Assembly (NCBI GenBank): GCA_030537615.1
Contig: JAUNVP010000001.1
Location: 1 to 64,000, forward strand
Direction: 5' to 3'
From: Actinomycetaceae bacterium
GTDB taxonomy: Bacteria; Actinomycetota; Actinomycetes; Actinomycetales; Actinomycetaceae
Length of the DNA: 64,000 nucleotides
The position numbers were made by a program, and so were the translations under genes. Positions 17,378 to 26,180 of the stretch are shown here, piece after piece (position 1 is the stretch's first letter; every line of letters starts with the position of its first letter). The notes below the pieces were generated by a model. The model was given only the letters and a program-made list of their open reading frames with translations, was not told where the DNA came from and ran no database searches.

Positions 17378-18706
17378 TTATTCTCCTGAGCGTTGGCCGA
17401 TTTCACGGGCCGACTTAATACCGGTCTCAATGGCGCCGTCGACGAAGCTGTTCCAACCGGCAGCCCAGTCTGAGCCAGCTAGGAGCAGACGCGAGGTTTC
17501 GCCAAGTGACTGTGGTCCGGTCATCACGAACTGCCCTTGCTTAGGTGTCGTCCACGTCTGGCCGGTCCATTCATCGGTACCCCAGTCATGGCCGGTCGAA
17601 TCAACGACCTCCAGATCAGGATTCCACCGGCTGACAATCTCTTGCACCATTTCCACATCGTCGAGGCGAATCTTGTCGCGATCCGGTCCGAAGCCAACGC
17701 ATACCGTTGTACCGTCATCGAGGAAGTACTCTGATCGGATCAGGGCGATGGGGTGGCCCGAGGGCGCATAAGCCATGATGTTCTTGTGGCCCTTGATCTT
17801 GATCCAGATTTTGAAGCCTTTGCAGCCCCAGTCATCCTCAATGACTTTTTGAATCCGCTCGGGTAGAGCCGGTTCAAATTCGATGTGCTCGAGGGCGCCA
17901 ACAGGAACGGTGCAAATCACATAGTCGAACGTCTTTTCCTCACCATTGCGCAAGGTAATCGACGCTCCCGAATCGTCATGTTTGACTACGGCAACCGGTG
18001 TGTCGAGATGAATTAGGCCTGAAATGCCGTCGGCAATCTGCTGGTAAATGCCGCGCATTCCGTCTTTCAACTTGTAGCGCAGAGTCTGATCATCCAGTAG
18101 CGACAATCGATGATCTGACAGGGCTGCCCAGTGCTTCGCCATCATGACTGAGGTCTTATCCGTGTCGTTTTGGTACCCGGCAGACCAGTAAGAGTCGGCC
18201 AGATCGATTTCCTCTTGAGACAGGCCACTATTGCGGATGATGTCGGTAATAGATACCTGATCCATTGCTCGGAACTCTTCCTTGGTCTGTTCATCGACCT
18301 CATCGGAGTTCAGCACAAAATATGGGTCATGCGGGAATGGGAAGAACTTGCGGGAACCTTCGAATACTTTCGACATAATGTCAGCGAGCTTAGCGTCGAG
18401 CTCGTCCTCGGTTCCCACCACCGTCTTACCGTCGGTGATCCAGTACGCCTCATCGGTGTAGGGGCTGACCACTAGTTCGGCACCGTAGCGGTTAATCTCC
18501 GCCCACACATACGGTTGCATCCAGTGCACCCACGTGCCACCCATTTCTAGGCCCATCCCCCACCGATCGTCGGTCCAAGTGCGGCCTCCCACTCGATCGC
18601 GGGCCTCAAAAATCTCCACACTGTGGCCGGAAGTTTCTAACTCGCGAGCTGCAATCAATCCAGCCCACCCTGCTCCAATGATTCCAACTGTCTGTGGTGT
18701 CGTCAT
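17378..18706 (-). CDS. Flavin-dependent amine oxidase
   Basis: FAD enzyme of the monoamine-oxidase family, oxidising an amine to an aldehyde with release of NH3 and H2O2. The start at 18706 has AGGAGA six bases upstream and gives 442 residues. The N-terminal dinucleotide fold is VGIIGAGWAGLIAARELE, followed by the motif EARDRVGGRT. Near the C-terminus LLLAGSDWAAGWNSFVDGAI is the second FAD-contact segment. It is transcribed divergently from an aldehyde dehydrogenase and amine-type permease. That setting points to catabolism of a primary amine such as tyramine, dopamine, phenylethylamine or putrescine; the substrate is not readable from sequence. Confidence 0.88.
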   Translation of the reverse strand: MTTPQTVGIIGAGWAGLIAARELETSGHSVEIFEARDRVGGRTWTDDRWGMGLEMGGTWVHWMQPYVWAEINRYGAELVVSPYTDEAYWITDGKTVVGTEDELDAKLADIMSKVFEGSRKFFPFPHDPYFVLNSDEVDEQTKEEFRAMDQVSITDIIRNSGLSQEEIDLADSYWSAGYQNDTDKTSVMMAKHWAALSDHRLSLLDDQTLRYKLKDGMRGIYQQIADGISGLIHLDTPVAVVKHDDSGASITLRNGEEKTFDYVICTVPVGALEHIEFEPALPERIQKVIEDDWGCKGFKIWIKIKGHKNIMAYAPSGHPIALIRSEYFLDDGTTVCVGFGPDRDKIRLDDVEMVQEIVSRWNPDLEVVDSTGHDWGTDEWTGQTWTTPKQGQFVMTGPQSLGETSRLLLAGSDWAAGWNSFVDGAIETGIKSAREIGQRSGE

Positions 18707-18782
18707 GGCTTGTCTCCTGATCGCTGTGTACCCAGCACCGTCGCCGAGCATCTGGTCTCAGTGTGGAAATGCCTCGGATTAC

Positions 18783-18904
18783 CGTCAATGCTCTCCACCG
18801 CCTACAACCTCCTTTTCTGCTCCGATAGCGGCGCAGAAACTGCGGATTCTCAGCTCAAACACGCCGAATTGTCATTTTGTGCACGGCACTTGTCAATGCT
18901 GGCA
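18783..18904. promoter_or_regulatory. Candidate AraC-type binding sites in the divergent amine promoter
   Basis: Two direct repeats, TTGTCATTTTGTGCA (18869-18883) and TTGTCAATGCTGGCA (18890-18904), begin exactly 21 bases apart, two helical turns. They agree at 10 of 15 positions. A related CGTCAATGCT lies at about 18783 on the amine-oxidase side. Directly repeated half-sites on one DNA face are typical for AraC-family activators, and such a regulator is encoded at 22075. Confidence 0.5.
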
Positions 18905-18991
18905 AGGCTGTGCCTATCCCCTTTCCGACAACGGCTACGACCTCACACACTGTAGATGGACAAAGATGTCAACCGACAAAGGAGAACAGAC

Positions 18992-20437
18992 ATGACGACC
19001 TCACAAATCTACTTTGATGGAGCCTGGCACGCCGCTGGAGGCGACGCCTTTCCCGCCTATAATCCCGCCACGGGAGAAGTGATCCGCGAGGTCGGGGCGG
19101 CTAGCACCGACGATGTTGACCGCGCTGTCGCGGCCTCTCGACAAGCTCTCAACAGCCCCGAGTGGCGGAATATGCCCGCACCAGCTCGCGCCGACCTGCT
19201 GTTCAAGCTCGCGGCCGCAGTCGAGGCCAATGCTGAGGAGCTCGCCCGTCTTGAAACCCAAGACCAGGGCCAGCCGCTGGGGATTTCTCAGAACGTGTCG
19301 GTAGGCGGTTCGATCGAACACTTGAAGTACTACGCCGGATGGGCAACGAAGATCCACGGTATGACCAACCCGGTGAGCTTCCCTAACACTCTCAACTACA
19401 CTCGCCGCGAACCGGTTGGGGTGTGCGCTCTCATCACCCCGTGGAACTTCCCTCTCATGATCATGGTGTGGAAACTTGCTCCGGCATTGGCCACCGGGAA
19501 CACGGTCATTCTCAAGCCCGCAGAACAAACATCGCTGTCCACTATTCGCCTGGTTGAACTCGCCCACGAAGTTGGCTTCCCCAAGGGTGTCATTTCACTT
19601 TTGACCGGGGACGGTCGCGTTGGACAAGCACTCGTTGACCACCCTGGCGTTGACAAGATTTCCTTCACTGGCTCCACCGCAGTTGGCCGCAAGATTGCCG
19701 CCAATAACAGCCCCAACCTCAAGCGCGTCACTCTTGAACTAGGCGGTAAGGCACCCTCCATCATTTGCGAGGACGCCGACATTGACGCTGCCGTGCAGGG
19801 CAATGTCTTCGGAGGCTTACTCAACTCCGGCCAGGTATGCGCGGCCTACACGCGCTTCTATGTCAATAAATCTCGAGAAGCTGAATTCCTCGAAAAGATG
19901 GCCGGAGCTGTCAACGGAATGACGCTCGGCTCCGGGCTCAACGAAGGCACTGATCTTGGTCCCATGGTTTCTGCCGAGCACCGCGACAAGGTCACCGGAC
20001 TCATCGAAACCGCCAAGAGCGAGGGCGCTGAGGTCGTCGCCGGTGGCGATGCTTACGACGGCGCTGGATACTTCGTGAAACCAACTGTTTTCTCCGGTGT
20101 CAGTGATGATATGACGATTGCGAAGCAGGAGGTCTTCGGCCCGGTTCTGTCGGTTTTGACCTACGAGGATGATTCCGAACTCGATTCGCTCATCGCTCGG
20201 GCCAATGACACCGAATACGGTCTTGCGGCAACGGTCTGGACGCGCGACATCGGACGAGCTAATCGTCTCGCCGACGGTATCCGTGCGGGCGCCATCTTCA
20301 TCAATATGCCTCCGATTCCTGATATGACCGCCCCGTGGGGTGGCTTTAAGAACTCCGGTGTCGGTCGCGAGATGGGCCCCGAAGCTATCGACATTTACAC
20401 GGAAACCAAAGCCGTGTGGATGCACTACGGCGAATAA
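18992..20437 (+). CDS. NAD(P)-dependent aldehyde dehydrogenase (amine catabolism)
   Basis: Oxidises the aldehyde formed by the amine oxidase to a carboxylic acid. The start at 18992 has AAGGAG seven bases upstream, giving 481 residues. The cofactor region shows [19 protein letters not shown]. The catalytic Glu is in LELGGKAPS and the nucleophile Cys in [11 protein letters not shown]. The C-terminal [15 protein letters not shown] signature is present. A permease gene follows 11 bases later and the amine oxidase is divergent. The sequence resembles phenylacetaldehyde/betaine-aldehyde-type enzymes, so the exact substrate is inferred from neighbours only. Confidence 0.9.
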   Translation: MTTSQIYFDGAWHAAGGDAFPAYNPATGEVIREVGAASTDDVDRAVAASRQALNSPEWRNMPAPARADLLFKLAAAVEANAEELARLETQDQGQPLGISQNVSVGGSIEHLKYYAGWATKIHGMTNPVSFPNTLNYTRREPVGVCALITPWNFPLMIMVWKLAPALATGNTVILKPAEQTSLSTIRLVELAHEVGFPKGVISLLTGDGRVGQALVDHPGVDKISFTGSTAVGRKIAANNSPNLKRVTLELGGKAPSIICEDADIDAAVQGNVFGGLLNSGQVCAAYTRFYVNKSREAEFLEKMAGAVNGMTLGSGLNEGTDLGPMVSAEHRDKVTGLIETAKSEGAEVVAGGDAYDGAGYFVKPTVFSGVSDDMTIAKQEVFGPVLSVLTYEDDSELDSLIARANDTEYGLAATVWTRDIGRANRLADGIRAGAIFINMPPIPDMTAPWGGFKNSGVGREMGPEAIDIYTETKAVWMHYGE

Positions 20438-20448
20438 GGAGATTGCTC

Positions 20449-21957
20449 ATGACAGCACACACTCACTCCCCTCCGGGGGATCACCACGCACCGGTGCACA
20501 CTGATCCAGGTGTCCTCGATGCGAATCGACGTCTCGGCATTGCATCCATCGTATTTCTCATTATCGCCGCCTCCGCGCCACTGACGGTAGCGGCAGGAGG
20601 GGCGCCCTCCGCCTACGCGGTCTCCGGAATGATGGGAGCCCCCACCGGTTATCTTGTACTGGGTGTTATCCTCGTCTTCTTCACCGTCGGATACGCCGCT
20701 ATGTCGCGCAAGATTACTAACTCTGGCGCCTTCTACGCCTACATTTCTGCCGGATTAGGCAAGCGTCAGGGTATCGCCGCATCTTGGCTCGCCTTCGTGT
20801 CTTACAACGCCATGCAGATCGGGCTCTACGGCCTCTTCGGATTCACTTTCTCATCAATCCTCCATCAGTGGACCGGACTATTTATCCCCTGGTGGGTCAC
20901 AGCTCTCATCGGAGCATTCGTCGTTGGCCTACTCGGTGTATCGGCTATTGATCTAGCGGTAAAAGTTGTTTCGGTCCTGGTGGTCCTCGAGTTCATTACC
21001 GTTATCGGTTTCAATATCCTTGCCTTCGCTCACGCTCCCGAAGGAATCTCCGCAGCGCCCTATGCTCCCGAGAATTTCTTCGGCGTCGGTACCGGAACAC
21101 TACTGGCCTTTGGTATCGCGGCATTCATGGGATTCGAGTCCGGGACAATCTACTCTGAAGAAGCTCGCGAGCCTGAACGGACTGTCCCCATCGCGACCTA
21201 CACAGCGGTACTCATTATCGCGCTGTTTTACTCCTTTGCTGCCTGGGCACTCGCGCAAGGTACTGGATCGTCGCAGATCGTTGCTCGCTCCCAAGAAGCT
21301 GGCCCCGACCTCATGTTCAATATGTTGCGCGACTTCGGCTACGCTGTCGCCGCGGACATTGCGAATGTCCTGTTCCTCACCTCCCTGTTCGCTGCCCTCA
21401 TCGCCTTCCACAACACGGTTGCTCGGTATGCGATGTCCCTGGGACGAGAAGCCGTCATTCCGCGCTTCCTGGCGCGCACCAGCGACAAGCAAGCACCGGT
21501 TGCCGGCTCGCTCGCGCAGTCAGCTCTGGCAGTGTTCATGATTATCGTCTTTGCGATCTTCGGTATGAACTCTCCGCTTGGCGAACTGTATCCGGTACTC
21601 ACCCTGTTCACGTGGCTGACTAATGCCGGAGCGTTCGGACTCGTATTCCTCCTGGTCGTCACCTCGGTTGCCGTAATTGGGTATTTCCGAGGCCGATCCG
21701 AAGAGCACTCTGCCTGGGTTCGCCTCATCGCACCGGCGATTGCTGCCCTTGGTCTCATCTACGTGTTCGTCATGATCATGCTCAACTTCGATGTCATGAT
21801 CGGCGAAGAAGGCCCCACCACGTTGGTATTTGTAATGCCCGGGATTATTCTCCTCTCCGGTGTTGCCGGATTTGCCCGCGGTGAATACTTACGTGTCAAA
21901 CGGCCTCGAGTATTCGACAATATTGGGAGTGGTAATCCCGCTCCCTTTGACGACTAG
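20449..21957 (+). CDS. APC-superfamily amino acid/amine permease
   Basis: An integral membrane transporter of 502 residues, with about 12 hydrophobic segments from residue 25 onward. The start at 20449 has AAGGAG upstream; the preceding stop lies 11 bases away. The first helix contains SAPLTVAAGGAPSAYAVSG and the loop GFESGTIYSEEAREPERTVP is characteristic of the APC family. The hydrophilic, His-rich N-terminus (MTAHTHSPPGDHHAPVH) is cytoplasmic. Cotranscribed with the aldehyde dehydrogenase, it probably imports the amine oxidised by the divergent oxidase. Confidence 0.88.
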   Translation: MTAHTHSPPGDHHAPVHTDPGVLDANRRLGIASIVFLIIAASAPLTVAAGGAPSAYAVSGMMGAPTGYLVLGVILVFFTVGYAAMSRKITNSGAFYAYISAGLGKRQGIAASWLAFVSYNAMQIGLYGLFGFTFSSILHQWTGLFIPWWVTALIGAFVVGLLGVSAIDLAVKVVSVLVVLEFITVIGFNILAFAHAPEGISAAPYAPENFFGVGTGTLLAFGIAAFMGFESGTIYSEEAREPERTVPIATYTAVLIIALFYSFAAWALAQGTGSSQIVARSQEAGPDLMFNMLRDFGYAVAADIANVLFLTSLFAALIAFHNTVARYAMSLGREAVIPRFLARTSDKQAPVAGSLAQSALAVFMIIVFAIFGMNSPLGELYPVLTLFTWLTNAGAFGLVFLLVVTSVAVIGYFRGRSEEHSAWVRLIAPAIAALGLIYVFVMIMLNFDVMIGEEGPTTLVFVMPGIILLSGVAGFARGEYLRVKRPRVFDNIGSGNPAPFDD

Positions 21958-21990
21958 TCTCAGTGTCTTACCGGCATCACAGTGACGATG

Positions 21991-22027
21991 ATGCGGTGGA
22001 AGCCCCCGAGTGCCTCCACCGCATTTT
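21991..22027 (+). terminator. Terminator after the permease gene
   Basis: ATGCGGTGGA (21991-22000) pairs perfectly with TCCACCGCAT (22015-22024) and is followed by TTT. It closes the aldehyde dehydrogenase-permease unit. Confidence 0.8.
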
Positions 22028-22074
22028 CGTATACGCTAGCAAGAAGAGCATGCGACGCATAAGGAGGTGCATCC

Positions 22075-23040
22075 ATGGCTCGCGCAGACGCCCCGACCCC
22101 ATTTAAATCGACCGCAGTCACAACAGAACACCCCCACGTATGGGCAAAACATGTCGCCTCCTCCTTTGTGCCACTGGAGTTCTCAACACAGAACACCGAG
22201 ACTTTCTCGGGTCGGATGGAAACCGTTCCCGCACCGCGAGCCTCCGCAACTTTGATTCAGGCCGAAAGCCACACCGTCACTCGCACTCCCGAACTCATCG
22301 AGGACGGCGGTGAGTCCGCCTACAAGATCGGGCTCCAAATCAAAGGAAGGGCAACGCTGTGCCAAGACGGACGCGAAGCCCATTTGGAACCGGGCGACCT
22401 CGTTATCTACGACACGACGCGGCCCTACCTGCTGACCTACCCTTCGGAGATGTCGTCGCTGGTCTTAATGGTCAGTCCGCAATCACTCGGTCTGGATGAG
22501 TCCGAAATCCAACACCTCACCGCCGTGCGTCTGCCCGGAGACTCTACCTTGACAAAACTGGTGGGACCGCTACTAGGGGAAGTCGCTCACCACCCGCAGC
22601 TATTTGGTGCCGCCACCCACGGACGACTGGCGTCAAACGCGGTTGATCTGCTTGCCACGGTCTTTCGTACCGCCCTCGACATTCAAGTAGTGCGACGCCA
22701 CGATGATGCTGAGCTGATGCGCAATCGTGTTCTGCATTTTATCCGTTTCCATATCCGCAATCCCGAGCTGAACGCCAAGATGATTGCCGATGCTCACTAC
22801 ATGTCGGTGCGTAGCCTGTACGCACTTTTTGAGGAATCGGAGCGGTCAATCGCGCAGATTATTCGGGCCGAACGATTGGAGGGCGCGATGCGCGACCTCA
22901 CCGATCCGGCGCAGCTGTCCAAACCCATTGCGGGGATTGCCAGCACCTGGCAGTTTCTCGATGCGGCGAACTTCTCGCGGGCATTTAAAGCCCACTTTGG
23001 GATGACACCCCGAGCGGCTCGAGCTCTGGTGACTGGCTAA
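22075..23040 (+). CDS. AraC-family transcriptional regulator (FeaR/NphR-like architecture)
   Basis: The 321 residues start at an ATG with AAGGAGG seven bases upstream. The N-terminal 190 residues form a cupin-like sensing domain (GDLVIYDTTRPYLLTYP is typical of AraC_binding_2 regulators). The C-terminal 100 residues carry two helix-turn-helix motifs, including NAKMIADAHYMSVRSLYALF and the second ending FSRAFKAHFGMTPRAAR. Regulators of this build activate aromatic-amine genes such as those for phenylethylamine and tyramine oxidation. It probably activates the divergent amine oxidase and dehydrogenase promoters through the 21-bp-phased repeats. Confidence 0.88.
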   Translation: MARADAPTPFKSTAVTTEHPHVWAKHVASSFVPLEFSTQNTETFSGRMETVPAPRASATLIQAESHTVTRTPELIEDGGESAYKIGLQIKGRATLCQDGREAHLEPGDLVIYDTTRPYLLTYPSEMSSLVLMVSPQSLGLDESEIQHLTAVRLPGDSTLTKLVGPLLGEVAHHPQLFGAATHGRLASNAVDLLATVFRTALDIQVVRRHDDAELMRNRVLHFIRFHIRNPELNAKMIADAHYMSVRSLYALFEESERSIAQIIRAERLEGAMRDLTDPAQLSKPIAGIASTWQFLDAANFSRAFKAHFGMTPRAARALVTG

Positions 23041-23058
23041 GACCGTACCATTGGGGTC

Positions 23059-23931
23059 GTGATTGACAGATACGGCTCTGATATTTTCGCTTCTGACCCG
23101 CACCGCGAGGGCGCATTTGCCACCCGTCCGCACTCGAAACCGATGCCTGCTGAGGTGGGGTTGGTCGTTGAAGAGCCCACGACCGGTTTCGTTGGAGCTG
23201 TCGTGCGCATTGAAAAATCCGGCGGTCAGCATCTTGTCGAGCTGGAGGACCGGCGTGGAAACCGACGCAGCTTCCCCCTTGGCCCCGGATTTTGGGTCGA
23301 TGGCAAACCCGTGTCGCTGACTGTTCCGGTGCCACGTTCTGCACGCTCAGCCAAACCAACGTTAACGAACTCGGGCTCACGCGCAGTCGAAATGAAGCGC
23401 GCACGAGTGGCTCGTGCTTCGCGCATCTTCGTTGAAGGCACACACGATGCGGAACTCATCGAAAAAGTGTGGGGTGACGATCTGCGCGTCGAAGGGATCG
23501 TCGTCGAATACCTTGAGGGGATTGATCATCTTGCTGATGTGCTCGAAGTGTTCGACCCCACTCCCACCCGCCGCGTGGGCGTGCTTGCCGATCATATTGT
23601 CCCCGGATCTAAAGAGACTCGCATCGCTGAGGCCGTGATGAAACGGTGGCCCTCATCCGTCCTCGTCCTCGGACATCCGTATGTTGATGTGTGGCAGGCG
23701 GTGAAACCCGCTCGAGTGGGGCTCAAACAGTGGCCAGATATTCCACGGGGAACAGACATTAAAATCGGCACCTTGAAAGCTCTCGGATTACCGCACGCCA
23801 CTCGCGAAGACATTGGTCTGGGATGGAAAGCAATTCTTGCGCGGGTACGGACCTATAAGGATTTGGAACCCTCTTTACTCGGACGGGTTGAAGCGCTGAT
23901 CGACTTTGTAACTGAGCCTGGGACTGCCTGA
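23059..23931 (+). CDS. DUF3097 family protein with Toprim-like segment
   Basis: An actinobacterial protein of unknown function, 290 residues from a GTG start, frequently near hemW in this phylum. The N-terminal third looks like a small beta domain (VGLVVEEPTTGFVGAVVRIE). The middle part reads RIFVEGTHDAELIEKVWGDD, and about 60 residues later RVGVLADHIVPGSKETRI. That spacing and pattern recall the Glu and DxD motifs of Toprim domains, as in RNase M5, but with the second Asp replaced (ADH). The C-terminus is basic. It is convergent with hemW across the 20-nt repeat cluster. I know of no established function. Confidence 0.85.
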   Translation: MIDRYGSDIFASDPHREGAFATRPHSKPMPAEVGLVVEEPTTGFVGAVVRIEKSGGQHLVELEDRRGNRRSFPLGPGFWVDGKPVSLTVPVPRSARSAKPTLTNSGSRAVEMKRARVARASRIFVEGTHDAELIEKVWGDDLRVEGIVVEYLEGIDHLADVLEVFDPTPTRRVGVLADHIVPGSKETRIAEAVMKRWPSSVLVLGHPYVDVWQAVKPARVGLKQWPDIPRGTDIKIGTLKALGLPHATREDIGLGWKAILARVRTYKDLEPSLLGRVEALIDFVTEPGTA

Positions 23932-23950
23932 GGTCGAGCGCCGTCACTTG

Positions 23951-24030
23951 TCGCAGAGAACCTGCACCCGCTAGAGAGAGCCCACACACGCTAGGCAGAG
24001 CCTAGGTATGCTAAAGAGAGCCTACGCGGT
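23951..24030. repeat. 20-nt tandem repeat cluster B
   Basis: Three contiguous 20-nt units at 23971-23990, 23991-24010 and 24011-24030, each beginning CTA(G/A) and containing AGAGCC, with a degenerate unit before them. The middle unit contains the perfect hairpin CTAGGC-AGA-GCCTAG. The last unit includes the hemW stop codon (24022-24024), so the repeat reaches into the gene end. Lies between convergent DUF3097 and hemW. Confidence 0.7.
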
Positions 24031-25407
24031 GAGTTCGCGGGTGACGTAGTCGGCGAGGAGACGGCCACGCAAGGTCAATTTCACGCGGGCCGAGGCCGCA
24101 GGTACAGCAACTTCAGGAATTGCTTGGCTACCAGTCGCGGAACGTGTAGCGCTGGAGACTGGAGACTCACCAGCTCCCGATACCGCCGGGCCTCGAGCGA
24201 ACGCGCCGAGGGCGGCCGGTTCAACCAGTCCTTCAGATACGAGCCGCGGAAGTTCCGCACGCAGTGGCGGGTCGATATCCTCAACGGCAAGTCCATCAGC
24301 GGTGCGGATAGCGAGCATGACGCGCTCAAGCTGGCGATCTTCCGCAGAAAGCACCTCACCGGCCTGCGCTGGCGAACCCACACCTGATCCGGTACTTTGC
24401 ACCGACAACCCTGTACCTAGCGCATCGGCCCAGGCGCGCGGATGTTTGATATTCCACCACCGGGCATTGCCCACATGTGAATGGGCTCCGGGACCCACGC
24501 CCCACCAGTCGCAGTCACGCCAGTAAGCGATATTGTGTACGGATGCATGCCGCAGATTTGTCGTACCGGGAAACTCGCCCGGCATTAGCCGCGCCCAGTT
24601 GGAAATCTCGTACCAGGCAAAACCGGCATCCGGTAGGACACGGTCAGCGAGTTCGTACTTTTCGGCCTCGTCATCTGGGTCTGGCATCGGTAGTTCACCG
24701 CGGCGAACCCGCGCGGCCATCTTTGTCCCCTCTTCGATGACAAGCGCGTAGGTCGAGATGTGATCAGGCTTAACAGATAGTGCGAGATCAAGCGAACGTT
24801 CCCAATCCTCTAGCGACTCCCCCGGCGTGCCGTAGATGAGATCCAGCGAAGCCGAAAGCCCCACTTGTCGAGCCCATTGCACAACCGACTCAATCCGATG
24901 AGGATCATGCGTGCGCTCAAGGGTGCGCAACACGTGAGGCACTCCCGATTGCATTCCAAACGACACGCGGGTAAAGCCCCCTGACGCCAGGATCTCCAAG
25001 GCGCGCTCATCAACCGTATCGGGATTGGCTTCAACAGTGATTTCACATGCCGGTGATAGCTCGAACCTCTTGCGAATAGCCGCAACAAGCCCAGCTAGCG
25101 CAGTGGCATGAAGCATGGTTGGAGTCCCGCCACCGAAGAAGATCGACTGAACGGGACGGTGGTCGAAGGGCGCAAGCACCCGAGCGGCGAGGTCGAGTTC
25201 GCGGACCACCGAGCGATCATAGGATTCAACATCGGCCCCAGTGCCGAACCCAACGGTGTATGTATTGAAGTCACAGTATCCGCACCGTACTCGGCAAAAC
25301 GGTACGTGAATATAGAGGGACAAGTCGCGATTCGGTGCCCCGACCAGGTCCGGACTCAGTAATCCGTCAGATGGCCAGGAAACTCCGTCGGGAAGAGCCG
25401 GACTCAT
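24022..25407 (-). CDS. hemW: Radical SAM protein HemW (coproporphyrinogen III oxidase-like)
   Basis: HemW is a radical SAM protein related to HemN and proposed to insert haem into respiratory proteins. The cluster-binding motif CRVRCGYC is at residues 38-45 (Cys 38, 42, 45), preceded by SLYIHVPF. The Gly-rich FFGGGTPTML and NPDTV segments follow. The C-terminal HemN-like domain is interrupted by an Ala/Ser-rich stretch (about 395-440, GPAVSGAGESPVSS), an insertion not usual in the core family. The ATG overlaps the stop of trmB by four bases. Confidence 0.92.
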   Translation of the reverse strand: MSPALPDGVSWPSDGLLSPDLVGAPNRDLSLYIHVPFCRVRCGYCDFNTYTVGFGTGADVESYDRSVVRELDLAARVLAPFDHRPVQSIFFGGGTPTMLHATALAGLVAAIRKRFELSPACEITVEANPDTVDERALEILASGGFTRVSFGMQSGVPHVLRTLERTHDPHRIESVVQWARQVGLSASLDLIYGTPGESLEDWERSLDLALSVKPDHISTYALVIEEGTKMAARVRRGELPMPDPDDEAEKYELADRVLPDAGFAWYEISNWARLMPGEFPGTTNLRHASVHNIAYWRDCDWWGVGPGAHSHVGNARWWNIKHPRAWADALGTGLSVQSTGSGVGSPAQAGEVLSAEDRQLERVMLAIRTADGLAVEDIDPPLRAELPRLVSEGLVEPAALGAFARGPAVSGAGESPVSSATRSATGSQAIPEVAVPAASARVKLTLRGRLLADYVTRELTA

Positions 25408-26180
25408 AATCTTTCACGCGGCATCCGCACACCGACAATGTCATACGCCGAGCGCCCTTCGTCAGCGCCACGAGTTTCAAACCGGGTGACGATACGACCG
25501 TCAAACCGCGGGGCGAAACCTCCCCGATCCGGGAATTCATCGTCGGGGTCAGGCCGACAACCGGCATAAGGATTCTCAAAATGATCGCACGCTTCAACGA
25601 CGTTCCTCATCTGCCAGGCGTAGTGCTGCCAGTCGGTTGCCAGCCGCCACAGTCCCCCATCGGCGAGCACGCGGGCCACCGTCAGCGCAAACTCATCATT
25701 GACGAGGCGACGCTTATGATGTCGTGCCTTGCGCCACGGATCGGGGAAGAACGTCCACACCTCGCTCGCGCTCCCCTCGGACACCATGGTCGGCAGCGCT
25801 TGCGCTGCATCGACCTCAATGAGCCGAACGTTGGTCACACCGGCATCAACACCGCGAGACAGAGCCTTCGCCAAGCCTTGGCGCCACACTTCAAGCCCGA
25901 GCACATTGACATCCGGATGCGCAGCGGCGAAGGAAATGAGCTGTTCCCCGTTGCCCGGCCCAACTTCGATAATCAGTGGTGCCGAGCGACCAAAAGCCGC
26001 CTCAACGTCAAGCTGATACTCCGGATCAACAGTGGTATATCCGTCACCGCGAGGTATCTCAATGACAAATTTGTGGGCGTGCGTGTCCCAGGTGCGCTGG
26101 GTTGAGGCGTGCAGAGGGCGACCGCGACGCGCAAATGATTTCGTACGCGCCTGGTAAAACTCCGTATCCTTCCCGCTCAT
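25404..26180 (-). CDS. trmB: tRNA (guanine-N7-)-methyltransferase TrmB
   Basis: Methylates G46 in the tRNA variable loop. I use the ATG at 26180 ([10 protein letters not shown]), which overlaps the lepA stop as ATGA; the open frame further upstream lies wholly within lepA. The product has 258 residues. The AdoMet site is [14 protein letters not shown], then [15 protein letters not shown], and the catalytic-site segment is [17 protein letters not shown]. The chain lepA-trmB-hemW is packed with four-base overlaps at both junctions, indicating one transcript. Confidence 0.93.
   Translation of the reverse strand: MSGKDTEFYQARTKSFARRGRPLHASTQRTWDTHAHKFVIEIPRGDGYTTVDPEYQLDVEAAFGRSAPLIIEVGPGNGEQLISFAAAHPDVNVLGLEVWRQGLAKALSRGVDAGVTNVRLIEVDAAQALPTMVSEGSASEVWTFFPDPWRKARHHKRRLVNDEFALTVARVLADGGLWRLATDWQHYAWQMRNVVEACDHFENPYAGCRPDPDDEFPDRGGFAPRFDGRIVTRFETRGADEGRSAYDIVGVRMPRERL

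Noticed and set aside
19817-20425. Minus-strand frames opposite the aldehyde dehydrogenase
   Set aside because: Shadows of the dehydrogenase gene; no ribosome sites or motifs.
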